Source: an uncultured Lacinutrix sp. | Lineage (GTDB): Bacteria > Bacteroidota > Bacteroidia > Flavobacteriales > Flavobacteriaceae | Assembly (NCBI GenBank): GCA_937129145.1 | Contig: CAKZMU010000077.1 | Coordinates: 20,986-84,985 of the forward strand | Direction: 5' to 3' | Length of the DNA stretch: 64,000 bases | The notes under the pieces: model-generated | Seen by the model: the letters and a program-made list of their open reading frames with translations, nothing else | Told to the model about the DNA's origin: nothing | The model's database searches: none | Part shown: piece after piece, positions 36,644-46,327 of the stretch | How positions within the stretch are numbered: the first letter of the stretch is position 1 | How the letters are laid out: the number at the start of each line of letters is the position of its first letter | Translations under genes and position numbers: made by a program

Positions 36644-38059
36644 TTATTTTATACAATCTGGACAATCAATGTTCATTGCCATAATTTCAGGATTAAAAAC
36701 TTCATTCCCTTTAATAACAAAATTAATATCTCTTGTGTTTTTAATATTATTTAAAGGGTTACTGTTAAGTATTATTAAATCTGAAATTTTACCAACTTCA
36801 ACAGTTCCGTAATCCGATTCCTTTTTCAAGAAATGAGCACCATTATAAGCTGAATTTTGTAATGCCTTTAAATTTGAAATTCCAGTATTGGCCATTACTT
36901 CTAATTCTTTATGAAGCGAAATCCCAGGATAAGTATAGGAATTGAACGCACCACTATCTGAGCCTGCCAACAACTTAACCTCAGCATCACTTAGCGATTT
37001 TTCCAACGATTTAAAAAATGTGTTTAATTCTTTTCGGTTTTGTCGTGCTTCTTCAGATGAATTGTAAGAGCTTCTAATTCTGCCTTCATAGGTTTTTACT
37101 ATTCCTGATGGCATCAATTTTAAATAAGTATCATTCTCATGATTGACTTCATCTAAATAGCTCAATACATTACCAATATGCAATGTTGGCACCACATAGG
37201 TATTATGTTCTTTTAGTGAACTAAATGTATTTTGTGCTGTAGAATCTTCATATGTTGCGATAAGCTTTTCCATGGATGACCAAAATCCGTATTCGCGATT
37301 TTTAATGGCTTCTGTGATTTCTTTTTCTTCAGTAGAACAACCTTTTAAAACATAATATAAATGTTCAATAGCTCCAATTCCAGCGTACAATGCTTCATCC
37401 AATTCAACAGTAAAAGGCATGTGACCAGACGTAATCATACCTCTTTTTGTAGCTTCTTGAATGGTTTTTAAATACAGTTCGCCTGAAATTCTGCTATCGT
37501 ATAGTTTGACAAAATCAACATTTATTGCTTCCAAAGAGTCTAAAGCAACTGCAATATCTTCTTCTTTTTCAACAACCAAGGAACCTGCCCAAGTGGCATT
37601 TTTTCCATCAATTTTTGGTCCAGATGAAAAAATAGTTGGACCGACGAGGGCTTTATCGTCTATTTGTTGTTTCCAATCCATAACAGACGAGGTCAAGTCG
37701 CCTCCAGCATCTCTAACCGTTGTTATGCCATTCATGATAAAGAGTTTCAAAAAATCTTTATTCGCTTGAATTAAGCTGTCGCCTCCTCTAAAATGCACAT
37801 GATTATCCCAAAATCCAGGAAGGATATATTTATCGGTGCCATCGAGCGTTATTTCAGATTCAAAGGGTTTATTATCCCCTTCATCTGAAAGTTTTACAAT
37901 GCGTCCTTCAGTAATAAAAATAGTTTGTTTGTTGATGTTTCCAGAAACTATATCAATAACATTTCCGTTTTCAATCACTAAATCGTACGTTATTGTTTCC
38001 TCGTTTTTACAACTAAAAAAAAGTGTTATAACAAAAAGGATTCCTACAAGTTTTTTCAT
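36644..38059 (-). CDS. Amidohydrolase lipoprotein, tandem copy 3 (first gene of the run)
   Basis: A 471-residue protein with a lipoprotein signal (ILFVITLFFSC, Cys17). Metal motifs: PGFWDNHVHFRGG, TSGHMPF, IEHLYYVL and LAGSDSGAFN. SDLIILNSNPLNNIKNTRDI near the end is almost identical to the matching part of copy 2, so those two are the closest pair. It is the promoter-proximal gene of the run. Substrate unknown; likely periplasmic or surface-exposed. Confidence 0.85.
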   Translation of the reverse strand: MKKLVGILFVITLFFSCKNEETITYDLVIENGNVIDIVSGNINKQTIFITEGRIVKLSDEGDNKPFESEITLDGTDKYILPGFWDNHVHFRGGDSLIQANKDFLKLFIMNGITTVRDAGGDLTSSVMDWKQQIDDKALVGPTIFSSGPKIDGKNATWAGSLVVEKEEDIAVALDSLEAINVDFVKLYDSRISGELYLKTIQEATKRGMITSGHMPFTVELDEALYAGIGAIEHLYYVLKGCSTEEKEITEAIKNREYGFWSSMEKLIATYEDSTAQNTFSSLKEHNTYVVPTLHIGNVLSYLDEVNHENDTYLKLMPSGIVKTYEGRIRSSYNSSEEARQNRKELNTFFKSLEKSLSDAEVKLLAGSDSGAFNSYTYPGISLHKELEVMANTGISNLKALQNSAYNGAHFLKKESDYGTVEVGKISDLIILNSNPLNNIKNTRDINFVIKGNEVFNPEIMAMNIDCPDCIK

Positions 38060-38069
38060 GTTTTATATT

Positions 38070-39107
38070 TTAAAATGAATTAACAACTAACACGCCCTTA
38101 TTCTCAAACTTGTTCATATTTGGTAAGGCATTCGTTGCTTCCACTAAAGTAATGGTTTTTTCGATGAGTTTTTCTGGATGTAGTTTTCCATCAACTATCA
38201 TTTTAAGCATTTCTGGATATTTATGTGCTTGCATGCCATGACTTCCTATAATTTCCAATTCATCGGCTAAAATTCTATCCATCGGAAGTTTCAAATGTTT
38301 ATGATTTCCTGTCATTAATCCCACTTGAATATGTTTGCCTCTTTTCTTCAATGAGGCAATCGAATTTAAACATGTAATTTCACTTCCTAATGCATCCATA
38401 GATACATGTGCTCCGCCTTTAGTGATTTCACTAATTGCTTCCACGACGTTGTTATTTGAAGCATTAATTATGGAATGTGCTCCAAGCTGTTTTGCCAATT
38501 CTAAGGTATCATTATTAATATCTATAGCTGTGACCTGAGCACCAAGCGCATTTGCAATCATAATGGCAGATAAACCAACACCTCCACAACCATGAATAAC
38601 TACATGTTGTCCTTCTTGTACTTTTCCTTGTTCTACTATTGCCCTAAAAGAAGTTATAAACCGACAACCTAAAGTGGCTGCTGTAACATCATCTATCTCT
38701 TCTGGAAGTTTTACCAAATTAGTATCAGCATAATCCAAAGCAACATACTCAGCAAACGAGCCATGGTGGGTAAATCCTGGTTGCGATTGATGGTCACACA
38801 CTTGCTGATTTCCAGATTTGCATTCACCACAACTTCCGCATCCAGCTACAAATGGAATGGTCACTCGGTCACCAATTTTAAAATGCTTGACATCTTTTCC
38901 AAGTTCAACAATAGTACCAGCTAACTCATGTCCTGGAACATGTGGCAACACAATATCTTGGTCGTGTCCCATCCATCCATGCCAATCACTTCTACACAAG
39001 CCTGTGGCATTCACTTTAACAACAACACCATCATTTTTAGGCGTTGGGTCGTTTATATTTTGAATGGTTATTTGGCCTTGAAATGTTTCGTAAACCGCTG
39101 CTTTCAT
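38070..39107 (-). CDS. Zinc-dependent alcohol dehydrogenase
   Basis: A 345-residue medium-chain dehydrogenase. I start at the internal ATG (39107), since [12 protein letters not shown] is the canonical opening; the longer frame adds 24 residues that run into the bestrophin gene. Catalytic zinc ligands are in [10 protein letters not shown] and [10 protein letters not shown]; the structural zinc site is [15 protein letters not shown]; the Rossmann loop is GCGGVGLSA. It lies 13 bp after the bestrophin stop on the same strand. The alcohol oxidised is unknown. Confidence 0.88.
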   Translation of the reverse strand: MKAAVYETFQGQITIQNINDPTPKNDGVVVKVNATGLCRSDWHGWMGHDQDIVLPHVPGHELAGTIVELGKDVKHFKIGDRVTIPFVAGCGSCGECKSGNQQVCDHQSQPGFTHHGSFAEYVALDYADTNLVKLPEEIDDVTAATLGCRFITSFRAIVEQGKVQEGQHVVIHGCGGVGLSAIMIANALGAQVTAIDINNDTLELAKQLGAHSIINASNNNVVEAISEITKGGAHVSMDALGSEITCLNSIASLKKRGKHIQVGLMTGNHKHLKLPMDRILADELEIIGSHGMQAHKYPEMLKMIVDGKLHPEKLIEKTITLVEATNALPNMNKFENKGVLVVNSF

Positions 39108-39120
39108 GCTAATATCTCTA

Positions 39121-40182
39121 TTACATTTGAGTATCCCACACAACTGGATATTGCTTAGGAATCTCGTCGTTATTTTCATCTAGCATTTGGCGTAAATCAA
39201 TTTCAATACCTCGCGATATTGTTGAAATAGGAACATCGTTTGAAGTTCCTTCAAATGGATTTTCGCCTGCTCTACCAATGCGTTCCATTGTATGAAAAAT
39301 CCACGACACAATTATTGAAAACGGAATAGCAGCCCAAATAAAATATTGGCTAACTAATGGAAAATCATCAATAAACTTGACGCTTATTTTATCAAATTCC
39401 GGAATCACACCAAAAGGTAATAATAAAATAAAAGTCCATACAAAATAGCTCCCAATGGTTGCATATTGCCTTGGATATGGAAAGTTCTTGATACGCTCGG
39501 ATTTTCCTTGTAGTGTAAATAATTCTTCCAATACATTTTCAAGTTCTAAAAACGAAAACTCCCAAACTAATCCTTTTTCTTTTAAAGATTTCAGATGATT
39601 GGATTGTAAGTTTAACAATGCAGTTTGCTTATTTCCTTTAGACAAAACATAGGATTTTTCTTCATCATTCAAATACGGCTTTAGTTCATCTTCTAAAGTA
39701 TTTAGCCTTTCAGGAATATGCATTTCTTTTTCATATTCTTTATTTGATTTATGATTCATAAACACCTCCCAAGGCTTACGTTGGCGCATTGCATGTCTTA
39801 AAGCAGTCATCCATGCAATGTGACGATACGTAAGAGTTTTAATTTCTTTTTGTAATACATCTTCTGAAACAGGATTGTCAGCATATTCATTAGTCACCAT
39901 TGCATTTACTTTCATTCCCCAAGTTCTTGAAGTATTTACAATGCCTCCCCAAATTTTTCTGGCTTCCCAAATACGACCATAAGCAGCGTTATTTTGAAAC
40001 CCAATAACAAAAGCCAAAGCTGTACCAACCAAAGCAATTGGAGTCCAAGGGATTTGTAACCACGTTAATCCAAAAACTTCAAATAATAGTGTTGGAATTA
40101 AAGCTATAAAGAAAAAAAGCACGGTTTCCCAGCGTGTCCATCTGACCATGTTTTTTAGTGAGTAAATGCGTTTTGTGTACAT
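39121..40182 (-). CDS. Bestrophin family ion channel
   Basis: A 353-residue membrane protein of the bacterial bestrophin (UPF0187) family. [23 protein letters not shown] is the conserved pore-region text (given here in parts: [24 protein letters not shown]), and PFGVIPEF and [14 protein letters not shown] are further family motifs. Bacterial members conduct ions across the inner membrane as pentamers. It sits between the E1 gene and the alcohol dehydrogenase on the same strand; no metabolic link is obvious. Confidence 0.88.
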   Translation of the reverse strand: MYTKRIYSLKNMVRWTRWETVLFFFIALIPTLLFEVFGLTWLQIPWTPIALVGTALAFVIGFQNNAAYGRIWEARKIWGGIVNTSRTWGMKVNAMVTNEYADNPVSEDVLQKEIKTLTYRHIAWMTALRHAMRQRKPWEVFMNHKSNKEYEKEMHIPERLNTLEDELKPYLNDEEKSYVLSKGNKQTALLNLQSNHLKSLKEKGLVWEFSFLELENVLEELFTLQGKSERIKNFPYPRQYATIGSYFVWTFILLLPFGVIPEFDKISVKFIDDFPLVSQYFIWAAIPFSIIVSWIFHTMERIGRAGENPFEGTSNDVPISTISRGIEIDLRQMLDENNDEIPKQYPVVWDTQM

Positions 40183-40215
40183 ACGTTAAATTTTTACGTA
40201 TGTAAAATACAAAAA

Positions 40216-42279
40216 CTAATAATTTAAAATTTCAGAAATTTTATTTTTTACTTTTTCAGTTGAAGGAATCATGGTTTGTTCTAAAGTAGAATTCAATGGA
40301 ATTGCAGGGATATTTTCACTACCAATGGTCATTACTGGTGCATCCAAATATTGAAAACATTGTTCTTGAATTTTACCAGCTAAAGCAAAAGCAAAACTAT
40401 TATTTGAAGGTTCTTCAGTAACCACTAAACATTTTCCTGTTTTCTTCACAGATGTCATAATTGTGTCTTCATCTAAAGGAAATAAGGTACGTAAGTCAAT
40501 AATTTCAACTTGGTCACGCATGTCTTCAGTAGCATTATAAGCCCAATGTACTCCCATTCCATAAGTCACAATGGTAAGTGTTTCAACATCCTCTTGTTTC
40601 CAAATTTCTTGTAGTACCCATGCTTTCCCGAGAGGCAAGATGTAATCTTCTGAAGGCTCTACTGAAGTGGCTGTTAAGGTTCCTGGAACTTTTGACCAAT
40701 ACAAACCTTTATGTTCTAGAATTACCACAGGATTTGGGTCGTAATACGCAGCTTTCATTAGTCCTTTTAAATCGGCTCCATTACTTGGATAAATAATTTT
40801 TATGCCTCGAATGTTGGTAATAACACTTTCAACTGAAGATGAATGGTAAGGCCCTCCGCTACCATAAGCGCCAATTGGCACACGTAAAATCATACTCACT
40901 GGCCATTTTCCATTAGATAAATAACAACTTCTACTTACTTCAGTAAAAAGTTGATTTAATCCAGGCCAAATATAATCGGCAAACTGAACCTCCACAATAG
41001 GTTTTAATCCAACTGCACTCATACCAACTGTGGAACCAACTATAAATGCTTCTTGAATTGGTGTGTTAAACACGCGATCATCACCAAATTTTTGTGCTAA
41101 GGTTGCTGCTTCACGAAATACACCTCCTAATCGTCCGCCAACATCTTGTCCATACAGTAAGCATTCTTTATGTTTTCTCATTAATTCTTCCACAGCAAAT
41201 AAAGCACAGTCAACCATGACTACTTTATCCGCTCCTTCAGGTTCACGTATTCCTTTTTCTTCTGTAATTGGAGTAGGAACAAAATCGTTAGTGAATAAAT
41301 CTTCTGGTTTAGGGTCTTCGGCGTTTAAGGCTTTTTTGAAGTCTTCTTCTACTTTCGCTTTCGCGGAATTTTCTATCTCCTCAATTTCTTTTTGAGAAAA
41401 CCCATTATCTAATAATTGCTGTTTTAAAATAGGATAAGGGTCGCGAGAACGTGCTTCTTCTAAATCATCGCGATACCATTCCATACGAACTCCAGAAGTA
41501 TGATGATTCAATAAAGGTACTTTAGCATGTACTAAAAATGGTCTGCGTTCTTTTCTAATAGTTTTGATGGCTTTTTCTAAAGCTTCATAACTTTCTGTGA
41601 AATTCGCACCATCAATTGAAATAGCATCTAAACCATGAAACCCTTGTGCGTATTCGAACGCATTTTGAGCCCTAGTTTCAGCTGCATTTGCTGAAATATC
41701 CCAACCATTATCTTGTACCAAATACATAATTGGCATTTGCTTCAAAGCAGCCATTTGAAAAGCTTCAGCTATTTCTCCTTCGGTTACTGAGGCGTCACCA
41801 AGGCTACAAACTGTTATCGGATTTTCTTGAGATTCTTCACTTTCGTTCAGAATGACATTTTTTAATTTTTGCTTTTCGAGATATTGCATTCCCATTGCAA
41901 CTCCAGTTGCTGGAATCGCTTGCATTCCTGTAGCGGAAGATTGATGTGGGATTTTTGGTTTGTCTTCATCTTTTAAACTTGGATGGCAATAATAAGTCCT
42001 ACCTCCCGAAAAAGGGTCATCTTTTTTTGCCATTAACTGCAACATTAAATCATAAGGCTCTAATCCAAACGACAACAGCATGGCATCATCTCTATAATAA
42101 GGAAAAGCATAATCCTGTGGCAACAACTGCATACCTAAAGCAATTTGAATAGCTTCATGACCTCGTGATGTTGCATGCACGTATTTTGAAACCTGTTTAA
42201 AGTTGGTTTCGTACAATTCAGTCATACTCTTGGCTGTACAGAGCTTTGAAAACGCAGTTTTTTGTATTTTTTTATTCAT
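40216..42279 (-). CDS. Branched-chain 2-oxoacid dehydrogenase E1, fused alpha and beta subunits
   Basis: A 687-residue thiamine diphosphate enzyme with both E1 subunits in one chain. The alpha part, residues 1-~335, carries the ThDP motif SLGDASVTEGE...DNGW; the beta part starts near 350 with VMVDCALFAVEEL and contains FREAATLAQKFG and the C-terminal transketolase domain. It decarboxylates branched-chain 2-oxoacids and acylates the E2 lipoyl group. Fusion of both subunits is known in Bacteroidota. Residues around VILNESEESQE are encoded by a copy of a genomic palindromic repeat (41829-41857). E2 and ilvE lie just upstream; E3 is not in the window. Confidence 0.88.
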   Translation of the reverse strand: MNKKIQKTAFSKLCTAKSMTELYETNFKQVSKYVHATSRGHEAIQIALGMQLLPQDYAFPYYRDDAMLLSFGLEPYDLMLQLMAKKDDPFSGGRTYYCHPSLKDEDKPKIPHQSSATGMQAIPATGVAMGMQYLEKQKLKNVILNESEESQENPITVCSLGDASVTEGEIAEAFQMAALKQMPIMYLVQDNGWDISANAAETRAQNAFEYAQGFHGLDAISIDGANFTESYEALEKAIKTIRKERRPFLVHAKVPLLNHHTSGVRMEWYRDDLEEARSRDPYPILKQQLLDNGFSQKEIEEIENSAKAKVEEDFKKALNAEDPKPEDLFTNDFVPTPITEEKGIREPEGADKVVMVDCALFAVEELMRKHKECLLYGQDVGGRLGGVFREAATLAQKFGDDRVFNTPIQEAFIVGSTVGMSAVGLKPIVEVQFADYIWPGLNQLFTEVSRSCYLSNGKWPVSMILRVPIGAYGSGGPYHSSSVESVITNIRGIKIIYPSNGADLKGLMKAAYYDPNPVVILEHKGLYWSKVPGTLTATSVEPSEDYILPLGKAWVLQEIWKQEDVETLTIVTYGMGVHWAYNATEDMRDQVEIIDLRTLFPLDEDTIMTSVKKTGKCLVVTEEPSNNSFAFALAGKIQEQCFQYLDAPVMTIGSENIPAIPLNSTLEQTMIPSTEKVKNKISEILNY
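41829..41857. repeat. Palindromic-repeat arm inside the E1 gene
   Basis: GAGATTCTTCACTTTCGTTC followed by AGAATGACA matches the right arm of the intergenic repeat at 44867-44932 (GAGATTCTTCGCTTCGCTC, then TGAATGACA). It is translated on the minus strand as VILNESEES. Confidence 0.65.
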
Positions 42280-42285
42280 ATTCTT

Positions 42286-42353
42286 TTTCCGTAAAGACGG
42301 AAATCTTATTTATTTTAAACTTCAATATGGGTTCCTGCCTTCGCAGGAATGAC
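42286..42353. repeat. Composite palindromic repeat between ilvE and E1
   Basis: Two hairpins: TTTCCGTAAAGACGGAAA at 42286-42303 and TTCCTGCCTTCGCAGGAA at 42332-42349, which ends in TGAC. The two-part layout is that of 16919-16990. Confidence 0.75.
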
Positions 42354-42359
42354 AAAATA

Positions 42360-43427
42360 TTAAACTAGCTCTTTTTCAACTTTAACCATCCAATTGAACT
42401 TATCTTCAATTTTTCCTGTTTTAATCTTATTAAGAGTTTGATTAACCATTAAACCAACAGGGCTTTCATCTGATACATGAATTGTCTTATTTCCCATTGC
42501 AATTTCTTGAATGTAAGCAATTCCGACTGCAGTTCCTGTTCCAAAGGCCTCTTCTAAACTTCCGTTTATTGAAGCGTCACGAATTTCTTGTATGGTTATT
42601 GCTCTTTCTTTTACTTCAAAACCTTTATCTCTTAAAATATCCATTACACTCATTCTTGTAATACCATCTAAAATTGAGCCATCACGTTTTGGTGTTATGA
42701 ATTTTTCATCTACTTTAAAGAAAATGTTCATTGTTCCAACCTCTTGAATATAATTATGTTCAACAGCATCCAACCAAAGCACTTGATCATAACCCTTAGC
42801 TTTTGCATATTCAGTTGGTCTTATTGCAGCTGCATAGTTTCCGGCAGCTTTAGCTTCACCTGTTCCTCCTGAGGCAGCACGTATATATTTATTTTCTGCC
42901 CATAACTTAATGCGCTTACTAAAAAACGGTCCAGCAGGTGAACAAATAATTATAAACTTAAAACTAGTAGCTGCACGCATTCCAATAAAAGGTTCATCTG
43001 CATACATAAACGGTCTTAAATATAAGGCGCTTCCTTCTTGTGGTGGAATCCAAGATTTTTCAACTGATACTAATTGCTTTAAACCTTCTACAAACAAATC
43101 CTCTGGAAAATTTGGCATTCCCATTCTATCTGCACTAAAATTTATTCTTGCTGCATTTTTTTCAGGTCTAAACAACATTGGTGTTCCTTCAGTATCTAAA
43201 GTTGCTTTCATACCTTCAAAAATAGCTTGTCCGTAATGTAAAGCCATTGCTGCTGGATGCGTAGGGATAAGCTCAAGAGGTTCAACTCTTGGGTTATTCC
43301 ATTGTCCGTTTTCGTAATCACATATAAACATGTGGTCGGTAAAAGTTCTTCCTAATGGAATATTATTAAAATCTAAATTTTCGGCTTTCGTTTTTTCTGC
43401 TTTTTTTATTGAAATGTTGTGTTTCAT
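42360..43427 (-). CDS. ilvE: Branched-chain amino acid aminotransferase
   Basis: A 355-residue class IV PLP aminotransferase. PAAMALHYGQAIFEGMKA near 77 and the PLP-binding GTGEAKAAGNYAAA near 187 (catalytic Lys in this segment) are typical of the longer, eukaryote-like IlvE type; EAFGTGTAVGIAYI follows. It interconverts leucine, isoleucine and valine with their 2-oxoacids. Placed between E2 and E1 of the branched-chain dehydrogenase, it supplies their substrates. Confidence 0.93.
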   Translation of the reverse strand: MKHNISIKKAEKTKAENLDFNNIPLGRTFTDHMFICDYENGQWNNPRVEPLELIPTHPAAMALHYGQAIFEGMKATLDTEGTPMLFRPEKNAARINFSADRMGMPNFPEDLFVEGLKQLVSVEKSWIPPQEGSALYLRPFMYADEPFIGMRAATSFKFIIICSPAGPFFSKRIKLWAENKYIRAASGGTGEAKAAGNYAAAIRPTEYAKAKGYDQVLWLDAVEHNYIQEVGTMNIFFKVDEKFITPKRDGSILDGITRMSVMDILRDKGFEVKERAITIQEIRDASINGSLEEAFGTGTAVGIAYIQEIAMGNKTIHVSDESPVGLMVNQTLNKIKTGKIEDKFNWMVKVEKELV

Positions 43428-43440
43428 GGTTTTATCTTTT

Positions 43441-43542
43441 TGTCAGTTCGAGTGAAATTGTTTTTGCAATTTTATATCGAGAACTTTTTTAAATGGCTTC
43501 TCGATACAATTTGTTCATACTTCACAAATCACTCGAAGTGAC
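43441..43542. repeat. Two-armed palindromic repeat between E2 and ilvE
   Basis: The outer arms TGTCAGTTCGAGTGA and TCACTCGAAGTGACA pair, with inner parts ATCGAGAA and TTCTCGAT also complementary. The unit is about 102 bp. A shorter relative lies at 7055-7098. Confidence 0.8.
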
Positions 43543-43547
43543 AATTA

Positions 43548-44831
43548 CTATATTTTTCTATTTATATCAAATTGCTCTAAATAATCGGCTACACGACGTA
43601 CAAAACTTCCTCCTAAATAACCATCAACAACTCGATGATCAAACGATAATGATAAATACATCATACTTCTTATGGCTATTTCATCGCCTTTTTCAGTTTC
43701 CATCACTTCAGCTCTCTTTTTAATAATTCCCAAAGCGAGAATAGCAACTTCTGGTTGATTAATTATTGGTGTTCCCATCACACTACCAAAGGTTCCAACA
43801 TTTGAAATTGTAAATGTGCTTCCTTTAATATCTTCTGGGTTTAATTTATTTTCTCTTGCTTTTCCTGATAGGTTGTTCACATCGGCAGCCAACTCTTTTA
43901 AACTCATACTATCTGCATCTTTAACCACAGGAACTATGAGGTTGCCACTTGGTAAAGCTGTTGCCATTCCAATACTAATATGCTCTTTCACAATGATGTT
44001 TTCACCATCTACAGATACATTAATCATTGGAAAATCTTTAATTGCCTTAGCTACTGCTTCTATAAATAAAGGTGTGAATGTTAGTTTACAATTGTATTTT
44101 TCTTGAAATGGAATTTTATTATCGTTTCTCCAATTGACTAAATCCGTTAAATCGGCTTCAGCATAAGCAGTTACATGAGGTGAGGTATGTTTTGAATACA
44201 CCATACGATCTGCAATCATCTGGCGCATTCTATCCATTTTCACAATCTTTCCAGTGCCTTTGTCTAAATTTGGTTGAGGAATTCGATATGCGGTTGGATC
44301 TTGGGCAACACTAGGTTGTACAAACTTATATGGACGACCTTCTTTTATATATTGAAATACATCGCTTTTACGCAGTCTTCCATCTTTTCCAGTAGCAGGA
44401 ATTCGAGCTAATTCTTCGAAACTTATATGTTGTTCTTTTGCAATTGAAATTATTAGTGGCGAAAAGAATGTGTTATTATTTTGACTTGCAACAGTCAACT
44501 TTTTTGGTCTTTTTGGAGTTACTTGGTTAACTTGTTTTGGAGTTTTACTCTCAACCTTCTTTTCTACCTTCTTTGTCTGAACAACTTTACCATCAGTTTT
44601 AATTATGGCAATAGTATCTCCAATTTTTATGACTTCATTTGCTTTGAATAAAATTTCTTCAATGACACCAGATACTGTTGAAGGCACTTCAGAATCTACT
44701 TTATCTGTAGCGACTTCCAACAGCATTTCATCTTGCTCAATAGTATCACCAACATTTTTGAACCATGTGATTATGGCTGCATCAGTAATACTCTCACCCA
44801 ATTTGGGCATTTTAAATTCAAATCTTGACAT
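43548..44831 (-). CDS. 2-oxoacid dehydrogenase E2 (dihydrolipoamide acyltransferase)
   Basis: A 427-residue E2. A lipoyl domain occupies 1-75 with the lipoylated lysine in VATDKVDSEV; a peripheral subunit-binding domain lies near 125-160 (SPLIISIAKEQHISFEELARI, in two parts); the catalytic domain ends with SFDHRVVDGYLGG. Next to ilvE and the fused E1, it completes the branched-chain complex apart from E3. A degraded TetR-type site (CTAATG..TGTTAG) is 9 bp before the start, which hints at control with paa. Confidence 0.92.
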   Translation of the reverse strand: MSRFEFKMPKLGESITDAAIITWFKNVGDTIEQDEMLLEVATDKVDSEVPSTVSGVIEEILFKANEVIKIGDTIAIIKTDGKVVQTKKVEKKVESKTPKQVNQVTPKRPKKLTVASQNNNTFFSPLIISIAKEQHISFEELARIPATGKDGRLRKSDVFQYIKEGRPYKFVQPSVAQDPTAYRIPQPNLDKGTGKIVKMDRMRQMIADRMVYSKHTSPHVTAYAEADLTDLVNWRNDNKIPFQEKYNCKLTFTPLFIEAVAKAIKDFPMINVSVDGENIIVKEHISIGMATALPSGNLIVPVVKDADSMSLKELAADVNNLSGKARENKLNPEDIKGSTFTISNVGTFGSVMGTPIINQPEVAILALGIIKKRAEVMETEKGDEIAIRSMMYLSLSFDHRVVDGYLGGSFVRRVADYLEQFDINRKI

Positions 44832-44839
44832 TATATTAA

Positions 44840-44853
44840 CTAATGTTTGTTAG
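44840..44853. promoter_or_regulatory. Possible TetR-type operator before the E2 gene
   Basis: CTAATGTTTGTTAG shares the right half-site TGTTAG and part of the left one with the sites before paaE and the TetR gene. The left half is degraded, so this site is only tentative. Confidence 0.4.
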
Positions 44854-44866
44854 TTTTTTATTTTAT

Positions 44867-44932
44867 TGTCATTGCGAGGACGAAGGACGTGGCAATCTGT
44901 TGATGAGATTCTTCGCTTCGCTCTGAATGACA
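44867..44932. repeat. Palindromic intergenic repeat (GTCATTGCGA class)
   Basis: Outer arms TGTCATT and AATGACA enclose GCGAGGACGAAGGACG and GAGATTCTTCGCTTCGCTC. It fills the gap between paaY and E2. A single arm of the same class lies inside the E1 gene. Confidence 0.8.
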
Positions 44933-44936
44933 ACCC

Positions 44937-45536
44937 TTATTTATTTTTAAATGTTTCTCTCAATGTTCTATATGCTTCCTCTTGAGTTGGCAAATCTTTT
45001 GGCACATTCCTTAAAGGCTCAACTTGTTTCAAACTCTCATGACAATCTTTTGGTAATTGCTGATACAACTGTGTGCCTTTCGTTTTCCACTTTAACATGT
45101 CATCTGAAACCTGCTTTACAACTTTAGCTGGATTACCTACAACCAAACTTCTGTTAGGAATTTTGGTTTCAGCTTTTACAAAAGCCATTGCTCCAACAAT
45201 ACTCTCATCACCAATTTCGGCATCATCCATTATCACAGTATTCATTCCTACAAGTACATTTCTACCAATATTAGCGCCATGAATAATTGCTCCATGACCA
45301 ATATGTGCACTTTCTTTTAAGGTTATTGACTTCCCAGGAAACATATGCACTGTACAGTTTTCTTGTACATTAACACCATCTTCCAAAATGATTTGTCCCC
45401 AATCACCACGGATGGCAGCTCCAGGACCAATGTAACAGTCTTTGCCAATAATAACATTGCCTGTTACTGCGGCCAAAGGATGCACGAAACTGCTTTCATG
45501 AACTACTGGTATGTATCCTTTAAAGCTATAAATCAT
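44937..45536 (-). CDS. paaY: PaaY-type hexapeptide-repeat protein (gamma-carbonic anhydrase-like)
   Basis: A 199-residue left-handed beta-helix protein. Hexapeptide turns (VIIGKDCYIGPGAAIRGD, AHIGHGAIIHGANIG) run from about 23 to 150, and the three metal-binding histidines of gamma-class enzymes are represented in VHMFPG, AHIGH and IIHGAN. PaaY is reported as a thioesterase that clears dead-end CoA esters in the phenylacetate pathway. It overlaps the crotonase gene by four bases and belongs to the paa operon. The C-terminal tail is longer than in plain carbonic anhydrases, as expected for PaaY. Confidence 0.88.
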   Translation of the reverse strand: MIYSFKGYIPVVHESSFVHPLAAVTGNVIIGKDCYIGPGAAIRGDWGQIILEDGVNVQENCTVHMFPGKSITLKESAHIGHGAIIHGANIGRNVLVGMNTVIMDDAEIGDESIVGAMAFVKAETKIPNRSLVVGNPAKVVKQVSDDMLKWKTKGTQLYQQLPKDCHESLKQVEPLRNVPKDLPTQEEAYRTLRETFKNK

Positions 45537-46285
45537 TTATATTTTCTTAAAGTGTCTTTCGTAAAATCGCTTAATACTAATCTTCCACTAATTTTTGCTC
45601 TTTGCATTAGTAATTGGTCCCAATCCTCAGTACCTCTCCAAAACATTGTTTTCATTTCACTCATGGCTTTTGGGTTGTAATTGCATAAATTTTCAGCAAA
45701 AGCAGTTACTGCTTCATCCAATTCATCAGTACTGTCAAATACATGCGTAAACAATCCTTTGTCTTTAGCCCATTCAGCAGGATAAAAACTATTCGCATCA
45801 ATTGCTATTTGCGACATAGCGCTCAAACCTAGTTTTCTTTGCACTGCAGGACCAACAACAAATGGTCCAATACCAACATTCAATTCACTTAGTTTGATAC
45901 TTGCAAATTTTGTAGCCATACAATAATCGGTTGCCGATGCTAAGCCAACACCACCTCCAACTGTTTTACCTTGAATTCGTCCTACAATAAATTTTGGACA
46001 TTTTCGCATGGCATTAATAACATTTGCAAAACCAGAGAAAAACTCTTTTCCGGTTTCTTCATTATTAATATCTACTAGTTCTTCAAAGCTTGCTCCAGCA
46101 CAAAATGTTCTATCGCCTCCACTTTTTAAAACAATCACTTTTATATTACTATCATCTCCTGCATTTGCTATTGTTCTGGCCAACTGCGACAGTAAATTTG
46201 AAGGTAATGAGTTATGAGAAGGATGAAAAAATTCGATGTATCCTACTCCGTTTTTTGTATTTAATTTTACGTATGGTTCCGTCAT
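45533..46285 (-). CDS. Enoyl-CoA hydratase/isomerase family protein of the paa cluster
   Basis: A 250-residue crotonase-fold protein. The oxyanion-hole segments are FCAGASFEEL near 62-71 and KTVGGGVGLASATD near 107-120; SELNVGIGPFVVGP holds the position of the first catalytic glutamate, while the second is not evident. It is probably the PaaF-type hydratase acting on 2,3-dehydroadipyl-CoA, judging by its place between paaZ and paaY, but the missing second glutamate makes the exact reaction uncertain. It is coupled to paaY by a four-base overlap. Confidence 0.8.
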   Translation of the reverse strand: MTEPYVKLNTKNGVGYIEFFHPSHNSLPSNLLSQLARTIANAGDDSNIKVIVLKSGGDRTFCAGASFEELVDINNEETGKEFFSGFANVINAMRKCPKFIVGRIQGKTVGGGVGLASATDYCMATKFASIKLSELNVGIGPFVVGPAVQRKLGLSAMSQIAIDANSFYPAEWAKDKGLFTHVFDSTDELDEAVTAFAENLCNYNPKAMSEMKTMFWRGTEDWDQLLMQRAKISGRLVLSDFTKDTLRKYK

Positions 46286-46297
46286 CGCTTTAGCGTG

Positions 46298-46315
46298 TTC
46301 CCACGAAAGTGGGAA
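46298..46315. repeat. Palindrome flanking the GIY-YIG gene, left
   Basis: TTCCCACGAAAGTGGGAA, the same hairpin as in the composite repeat at 16919. Its reverse complement flanks the other side of the gene. Confidence 0.8.
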
Positions 46316-46327
46316 ACTTTTTATTGT

